The notes below the pieces were generated by a model. The model did no database searches, was not told where the DNA came from, and saw nothing but the letters and a program-made list of their open reading frames with translations. 27,197 nucleotides of DNA from WLWS01 sp047638675. Lineage in GTDB: Bacteria > Pseudomonadota > Gammaproteobacteria > Eutrophobiales > Eutrophobiaceae. Where the stretch lies: positions 1 through 27,197 of the forward strand of contig JBLIML010000032.1 of NCBI GenBank assembly GCA_047638675.1, given 5' to 3'. Shown piece after piece: positions 22,282 to 27,197 of the stretch; positions within the stretch are counted from its first letter, which is position 1; every line of letters starts with the position of its first letter. A program made the position numbers and the translations under genes.

Positions 22282-23685
22282 TTATCGATTGGGACCCAGC
22301 ATGTGCCGGGGCTGTACGTGCTTGTCAAAATCTGCCTCGCTGAGAAATCCCAGTGCCGAGACTGCACGTTTCAAACTGATATTTTTCTGATGTGCATATT
22401 TCGCTGCCTCAGCCGCGTTGTCATAGCCAATATGCGGCGTGAGGGCAGTGACCAGCATGAGTGAATTTTCCAGATAGTATTCCAGTTTTACTGTATTGGC
22501 TTCGATGCCCTCCAGGCAATGGGCCTGAAAACTTTTCATGGCGTCAACCAGCAGATGCATCGACTCCAGCACCGTCGTGATGATAAGCGGCTTGTAGACA
22601 TTTAACTGGAACTGGCCCTGACTGTTAGCCATAGTTACCGCCGTATTGTTCGCCATTACACGAATACAGACCATCGTCAGCGCTTCCACCTGCGTCGGAT
22701 TTACCTTGCCGGGCATGATGGAGCTGCCAGGTTCGTTGGCAGGAATACGGATCTCCCCCAAACCGCAGCGAGGCCCGGAATTCATCAAGCGCACATCGCT
22801 GGCTATTTTGTACAGTGAACTTGCCAACAGCGATAGTTGATTATGTAGATTCGCGAGCGCGTCATGGGCAGCAAGTTGACTAAACTTGTCATCTGCTTCA
22901 GTAAAGGTAAATCCAGATAATGTGTTGATTTCATCGATAACGGTTGCCGGCCACGCACGACTGCTATTGAGACCCGTTCCCACTGCAGTACCCCCTATTG
23001 CCAACGTGGCTACAGCCGGGGCACTCGCAGTTAGCTGTTGTCGCGCGAATTCTACCTGCGCGCTGTATGCACCAAATTCCTGCCCGAGCGTCACAGGTGT
23101 CGCATCCATCATGTGGGTGCGGCCGATTTTTAAGGTGTCTTTGAATTGATCGGCTTTCTGATCAAGCGCCTTTCCCAGTTGAGCCACTGCAGGCAACAAC
23201 TGTTGTTGCAAAACGCGAGTTGCAGTGACATGCATCACCGTGGGAAACACATCATTGGAGGATTGCGACAAGTTAACATGATCATTCGGATGCACGGGTG
23301 ATTGACTGCCGAGTGCACTGCCTGCCGCCTGATTGGCGATATTGGCCAGCACTTCGTTCACATTCATATTAGTCTGAGTGCCGCTGCCGGTTTGCCAGAC
23401 TGACAAGGGAAACTGATCGTCGTAATCGCCACTGCCAATGGCATCACATGCAGATTGAATGCGTTCGGCTGGTATCGAATCGAGATGGCCCAGCTTGTTA
23501 TTGGCGATAGCCGCCGCCTTCTTCACCAGCACAAAGTTGTGAATAAATTCTATGGGGAATGATTGCTCGCCGATTGCGAAAAATTGAAGCGAGCGTTGTG
23601 TTTGTGCTCCCCACAGTTTATCTGCAGCCACCTGGATGTTGCCCTGGCTATCCGTTTCATTGCGAAATTTTGCTTTATCATTCAT
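22282..23685 (-). CDS. fumC: Class II fumarate hydratase FumC
   Basis: A cytoplasmic, iron-independent homotetramer that interconverts fumarate and malate in the TCA cycle. The 467-residue length is standard. The N-terminus has NETDSQGNIQVAADKLWGAQ and TQRSLQFF; WQTGSGTQTNMNVNEVLANI and SPVHPNDHVNLSQSSNDVFP build the substrate pocket. His191 (GRTHMMDATPVTLGQEF) and the signature GSSIMPGKVNPTQ (residues 320-332, catalytic Ser322) are intact. The ATG is preceded by GAGAAAG. It sits 59 bp downstream of acnA and 20 bp upstream of the semialdehyde dehydrogenase. FumC is the stress-resistant fumarase in many proteobacteria, which suits the window theme. Confidence 0.97.
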   Translation of the reverse strand: MNDKAKFRNETDSQGNIQVAADKLWGAQTQRSLQFFAIGEQSFPIEFIHNFVLVKKAAAIANNKLGHLDSIPAERIQSACDAIGSGDYDDQFPLSVWQTGSGTQTNMNVNEVLANIANQAAGSALGSQSPVHPNDHVNLSQSSNDVFPTVMHVTATRVLQQQLLPAVAQLGKALDQKADQFKDTLKIGRTHMMDATPVTLGQEFGAYSAQVEFARQQLTASAPAVATLAIGGTAVGTGLNSSRAWPATVIDEINTLSGFTFTEADDKFSQLAAHDALANLHNQLSLLASSLYKIASDVRLMNSGPRCGLGEIRIPANEPGSSIMPGKVNPTQVEALTMVCIRVMANNTAVTMANSQGQFQLNVYKPLIITTVLESMHLLVDAMKSFQAHCLEGIEANTVKLEYYLENSLMLVTALTPHIGYDNAAEAAKYAHQKNISLKRAVSALGFLSEADFDKHVQPRHMLGPNR

Positions 23686-23744
23686 GTATTCTTTCTCAGG
23701 AGATGCAAGATTTAACCCGGCAAATAAATTTTTTACCGGTTTCT

Positions 23745-26390
23745 TTAGTCTGAAAGCTTAGCTACTACATACGGCATGATGCCACCACTTGTGAAATAGG
23801 CGACTTCGAGCGCCGTATCAAGACGACAAATCAATTCGCAGCTCTGCCGGGTACCATCTGTGTCTGTAATTTCCATCATAACTTTCATGCCGGGACTGAC
23901 TTTACTCAAACCCAATAGATTGATGCTCTCATCACCACTCAGCTTCAGGGTCTTGCGCGTGACACCTGCAGCAAATTGCAATGGCAGTACTCCCATACCG
24001 GCGAGATTGGAGCGATGTATACGCTCGAAGCTTTCCGCAATTACTGCCCGCACGCCCAGCAGGGCAGATCCTTTTGCTGCCCAATCCCGACTCGAACCTG
24101 TGCCATATTCCTTGCCCGCTATTACAAGCAACGGCGTGCCTGCTTCCTGGTAAGTCATGGCGGCATCATAGACACTAATGGCCTCAGTGGCAGGCGCTAT
24201 GCGAGTGTAGCCTCCTTCCAAGTCACCTAACATCTCATTGCGAATTCGCACATTGGCAAAGGTTCCACGCATCATTACTTCATGATTGCCGCGACGGGAT
24301 CCGTAGGAATTGAATTCTGTCTTTGGAATATTTCTCTCCAACAGGTATTCGCCGGCCGGACTTTTTTCGGCAATCGATCCGGCTGGTGAGATGTGATCAG
24401 TTGTTACTGAATCACCGAGCAACATCAGTATACGCGCGCCGTCGATATCGCAAGCGGCGACTTTCAGTTCACAGAATGGTGGCTTTTGAATGTAAGTCGA
24501 CGCGGCATCCCATGCGTAGGTTTTACCGGGGCTGACGGGAAGACTGTTCCATTCGGCATCCCCGCTGAATACGTCTGCATAACTCTTGTTAAACATCTGA
24601 TTCTCGACAAGGCGCACAGCCGCAGCAATCTCATCGGAGTTTGGCCAGATGTCTTTTAAAAATACATCATCGCCGTTGCTTCCCTGCCCGAGGGGCTCCG
24701 TGCTCAGATCGATGTTGGTCGTGCCGGCCAATGCGAAAGCCACAACAAGAGGCGGCGACGCCAACCAGGCAGCCCTCACCTTGGCATGAATGCGCCCCTC
24801 GTAGTTACGATTTCCAGATAGCACTGCACTTACCGTCAGTTTGCCTTCGTCAATTGCTTGTTCTATTGGTGCTGCTAATGGACCTGAATTGCCAATGCAA
24901 GTAGTACATCCATAACCGACGAGATTGAATCCCAATGCATCCAGATGCGATTGCAAACCCGCCTTCTCGAGATAACTTGTTACCACTTTTGAGCCAGGTG
25001 CCAATGAAGACTTCACCCAGGGTTTGCGTTGCAAGCCGAGTGCCAATGCTTTCTTCGCGACTAAACCCGCGGCCATCATAACTGCCGGGTTAGACGTGTT
25101 CGTGCAGGAAGTAATGGCAGCGATAACTACATGGCCATCACTCAAGTTGTAATCTGCCCCGACAACTTCGGCCTGCTTGACCGTACTACCATCAAGAAGT
25201 GTTTTTAGTGCCGCTGGCAAATCAGGTAAGGGTACTCGATCCTGGGGTCGTTTGGGCCCCGCCAGACAGGGAACGACATCACTGAGATTCAATTCCAGGG
25301 TGCTGCTGTAGACAACTTTGTCATCGTCGCGTCGCCAAAGACCCTGCGCTTTGCTGTAGGCTTCGACCAGTGCCACGGTAGTGGCGTCGCGTCCGGTTAA
25401 GCGCAGATAGTCGAGTGTCCTGTCATCTACCGAGAAATAACAACACGTTGCTCCGTATTCCGGTGACATGTTGGCGATGGTGGCACGATCAGCGAGTGTC
25501 AGATGTTGCAGACCGGCGCCATAAAATTCTACAAATTTGCTTACCACACCATGCTTGCGCAACATTTCTGCCACGGTTAATACGAGATCAGTCGCAGTAA
25601 TGCCTTCGTTAAGCTTGCCGCTGAGTTTGAAACCAACAACTTGTGGAATATTCATGGAAATAGGTTGCGCCAGCATCGCCGCTTCGGCTTCGATACCACC
25701 AACTCCCCAACCCAGGACGGCCAGGCCATTGATCATCGTAGTGTGACTGTCAGTACCGACCACGGTATCTGGAAAAGCAAACTGCTTACCGTCCTTCTCG
25801 GCGCTCCAGACTGTGCGAGCCAGATACTCCAGGTTTACCTGATGACAGATACCCGTGCCTGGCGGCACGACACGAAAATTGTCGAATGCTTTCTGTCCCC
25901 AACGCAGAAATTGATAGCGCTCCCTGTTGCGCTCCATCTCGATGACGACATTTTCAGCATAGGCAGTATCGGTAGCGAAACGATCCACCATCACTGAGTG
26001 ATCGATAACAAGGTCAACGGGGTTCACAGGATTAATAGCACTGGGATCACCACCATTAGCCGTAACCGCATCTCGCATCGCGGCGAGATCCACCACCGCT
26101 GGCACACCGGTAAAATCCTGCATGAGTACGCGCACAGGCATGAACATGATTTCGCTGTTTTCATGCTGGGTATTCAACCAGCCAATCAATGCCTGTACAT
26201 GAGACGCATTAATAACCCGATCATCAAGATGCCGCAGCTGGTTTTCCAACAACACTTTGATAGAGGCTGGCAAAGCGCTGATTTCAGGGTGCCCTTGCGC
26301 TGCCAATGCATCGAGACTGTAATAATGAAATGTCTTGCCGTCTGCAGTCAGTTTTCTGATAGTAGAGCCGGGTAGCGACTTGTCATTCAT
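23745..26390 (-). CDS. acnA: Aconitate hydratase AcnA
   Basis: A cytoplasmic [4Fe-4S] enzyme that isomerises citrate to isocitrate. It is 881 residues long, of the AcnA/IRP type. The cluster ligands are Cys429 (AAITSCTNTSNP), Cys495 and Cys498 (GYGCTTCIGNSGP). The active-site regions VLMQDFTGVPAVVDLAAMRD, NPVDLVIDHSVMVD, VVGTDSHTTMINGLAVLGWG and GVGGIEAEAAMLAQPI are intact. The swivelling C-terminal domain shows LGDSVTTDHISPAGSI, FNSYGSRRGNHEVMMRGTFA and YGTGSSRDWAAKGSALLGVR. ATG 26390 has GAGG 8 nt upstream. An inverted repeat lies about 50 bp upstream. No acnB is in the window. It heads the acnA-fumC-dehydrogenase cluster. Confidence 0.97.
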   Translation of the reverse strand: MNDKSLPGSTIRKLTADGKTFHYYSLDALAAQGHPEISALPASIKVLLENQLRHLDDRVINASHVQALIGWLNTQHENSEIMFMPVRVLMQDFTGVPAVVDLAAMRDAVTANGGDPSAINPVNPVDLVIDHSVMVDRFATDTAYAENVVIEMERNRERYQFLRWGQKAFDNFRVVPPGTGICHQVNLEYLARTVWSAEKDGKQFAFPDTVVGTDSHTTMINGLAVLGWGVGGIEAEAAMLAQPISMNIPQVVGFKLSGKLNEGITATDLVLTVAEMLRKHGVVSKFVEFYGAGLQHLTLADRATIANMSPEYGATCCYFSVDDRTLDYLRLTGRDATTVALVEAYSKAQGLWRRDDDKVVYSSTLELNLSDVVPCLAGPKRPQDRVPLPDLPAALKTLLDGSTVKQAEVVGADYNLSDGHVVIAAITSCTNTSNPAVMMAAGLVAKKALALGLQRKPWVKSSLAPGSKVVTSYLEKAGLQSHLDALGFNLVGYGCTTCIGNSGPLAAPIEQAIDEGKLTVSAVLSGNRNYEGRIHAKVRAAWLASPPLVVAFALAGTTNIDLSTEPLGQGSNGDDVFLKDIWPNSDEIAAAVRLVENQMFNKSYADVFSGDAEWNSLPVSPGKTYAWDAASTYIQKPPFCELKVAACDIDGARILMLLGDSVTTDHISPAGSIAEKSPAGEYLLERNIPKTEFNSYGSRRGNHEVMMRGTFANVRIRNEMLGDLEGGYTRIAPATEAISVYDAAMTYQEAGTPLLVIAGKEYGTGSSRDWAAKGSALLGVRAVIAESFERIHRSNLAGMGVLPLQFAAGVTRKTLKLSGDESINLLGLSKVSPGMKVMMEITDTDGTRQSCELICRLDTALEVAYFTSGGIMPYVVAKLSD

Positions 26391-26440
26391 AAATGATTCC
26401 TCTGTTGCCCTGAGCCGATTTGACCCAAAAAGTGATTAAG

Positions 26441-26459
26441 TTAGAAATGCGTTTTCTAA
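26441..26459. promoter_or_regulatory. Palindromic operator candidate upstream of acnA
   Basis: TTAGAAA (26441-26447) and TTTCTAA (26453-26459) are perfect 7-bp arms around 5 bp, 51 bp before the acnA start, in the 148-bp gap to pldA. It could be a regulator site or a 3' hairpin of the pldA transcript; there is no U-tract, which favours the former. Confidence 0.4.
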
Positions 26460-26538
26460 ACGAAAACATACTCACTGAGATTGTGAACAATGATACTAAT
26501 ATAATGAACCATCTTGAGCTCTTATTGACATATTTAAG

Positions 26539-27197
26539 TCATCGTCCAAAACCCCGCGGCTCAATATAATCATTAAGTCCAAAGCCGAAACCGATGCGCC
26601 TGGTGTGATGATTATAGTCGAGTAGATTTTCACCGTAGCCATCGAAATAGGTTAAATACATACGCAGTTGCTGCCAGATCGGGCGCGACCAGGTCAGTTC
26701 GAAAGCGCCCTTTTTTGTTCCACGCCTGAACATGGCAGTGAATACCTGATCCCAACGACTATACAGGACTCTTACATCACCGTAGCCAAGATAATGGTGC
26801 AAATCAGGGTTGTCATCGTTTTTAGAATCTTCCGGTATTCGATACCAGCTACGTAAACCAACTACCAGGTTTCCTGTTTCCATAGCCACGTTGGCGTTGA
26901 TACGGTTCCAGCTACGCGATAGCGATCCGGATTTCCCATTCGATTGATGCGCCATTCCAACATCCCATCCGGCAATTTTTATAGCCCCTAGTTTTGGGCC
27001 GCCGTAGTGTCTGACGAACAATTCCGGTTCGTAATCGGTTTCTCGAAACGGCGAAGAGATATCTTTGTTATATGCTTGCCACCACGCGCGGGTCGTGAAA
27101 GCAAAGAACACATCATTTCGCGTATCAAGAATATTCTGTGCGATCGGAATCTTAAAACTCACCTGAAATTTTGCTTCAGCCGAATCAATCGATTCAT
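26539..27197 (-). CDS. pldA: Outer-membrane phospholipase A (PldA), 5' end outside the window
   Basis: The frame is open through the right edge of the window, so the signal peptide and first strands are missing. The visible part is a beta-barrel outer-membrane hydrolase that cleaves phospholipids reaching the outer leaflet. The catalytic motif MAHQSNGKSGSLSRSWNR has His, Ser and Asn with the same spacing (His, +2 Ser, +14 Asn) as E. coli His142, Ser144 and Asn156. Strand-like repeats follow (NLVVGLRSWYRIPED, VRVLYSRWDQVFTAMFRRGT, GAFELTWSRPIWQQLRMYLT). It ends YFDGYGENLLDYNHHTRRIG, GFGFGLNDY, a typical OMPLA C-terminus. A GTG at 27162 is internal, not a start. It precedes acnA on the same strand. 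Confidence 0.94.
   Translation of the reverse strand, partial: ESIDSAEAKFQVSFKIPIAQNILDTRNDVFFAFTTRAWWQAYNKDISSPFRETDYEPELFVRHYGGPKLGAIKIAGWDVGMAHQSNGKSGSLSRSWNRINANVAMETGNLVVGLRSWYRIPEDSKNDDNPDLHHYLGYGDVRVLYSRWDQVFTAMFRRGTKKGAFELTWSRPIWQQLRMYLTYFDGYGENLLDYNHHTRRIGFGFGLNDYIEPRGFGR

Noticed and set aside
23860..26375. Many plus-strand frames opposite acnA
   Set aside because: Arginine-, histidine- and cysteine-rich shadows of a strongly supported gene on the other strand.
1..27197. tRNA, rRNA, CRISPR array, plasmid or phage origin
   Set aside because: I looked through the gaps and saw no cloverleaf-like arms with a TTCGA loop, no regularly spaced repeats and no iteron clusters. A small structured RNA could still be missed without a covariance-model search.

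Overview
The window looks like a chromosomal segment of a Gram-negative proteobacterium, most likely gamma or beta. The evidence is an outer-membrane phospholipase A, HflK/HflC, AcnA/FumC-type TCA enzymes, and IS3- and IS6-family remnants. Base composition is moderate, with clearly AT-richer patches. No tRNA, rRNA, CRISPR array or intact mobile element was found. I cannot name the genus.

Region 1 (1-5300) is a decayed accessory stretch. It holds the N-terminal part of a Crp/Fnr-type regulator, a broken UbiB/ABC1-kinase gene, an unrecognised gene that runs into a -1 frame at an A8 slippery run, an intact Na+/H+ antiporter gene (nhaA), a truncated IS3-family element, and a second, independently decayed UbiB/ABC1 3' end. 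Region 2 (4924-7760) has a MarR-like regulator diverging from a small unknown gene across a palindromic operator candidate. It continues with dps and its terminator-like hairpin, an unrecognised all-helical basic protein, and short gene scraps. Region 3 (7858-12206) has divergent proC and proB (proline synthesis), a DUF2391-like membrane protein and an APC permease. Region 4 (12209-14287) is bounded by two near-identical 57-bp direct repeats. They enclose a DUF1840 gene and an AT-rich lipoprotein gene whose sequence resembles the catalase fold; a coiled-coil stress-type protein follows the second copy. Region 5 (14418-17480) holds katG and then a junkyard of fused gene ends: phosphoketolase 3' end, frameshifted DUF2254, and a second copy of the last 183 bp of nhaA. 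Region 6 (17597-27197) is almost entirely on the minus strand: hflK-hflC, a broken IS6 transposase on the plus strand, then pldA (partial), acnA, fumC and a succinate-semialdehyde-type dehydrogenase.

The intact genes share a stress and homeostasis theme. Sodium/pH balance is represented by NhaA, osmolyte synthesis by ProB/ProC, peroxide defence by KatG, Dps and perhaps the catalase-like lipoprotein, membrane proteolysis control by HflKC, and carbon flow by the AcnA and FumC isozymes. The fragments (UbiB twice, nhaA 3' end twice, phosphoketolase, DUF2254) suggest that a related accessory island was present in more than one copy here and has been collapsing by deletion and recombination. That last point is inference from the fragments, not something the sequence proves.
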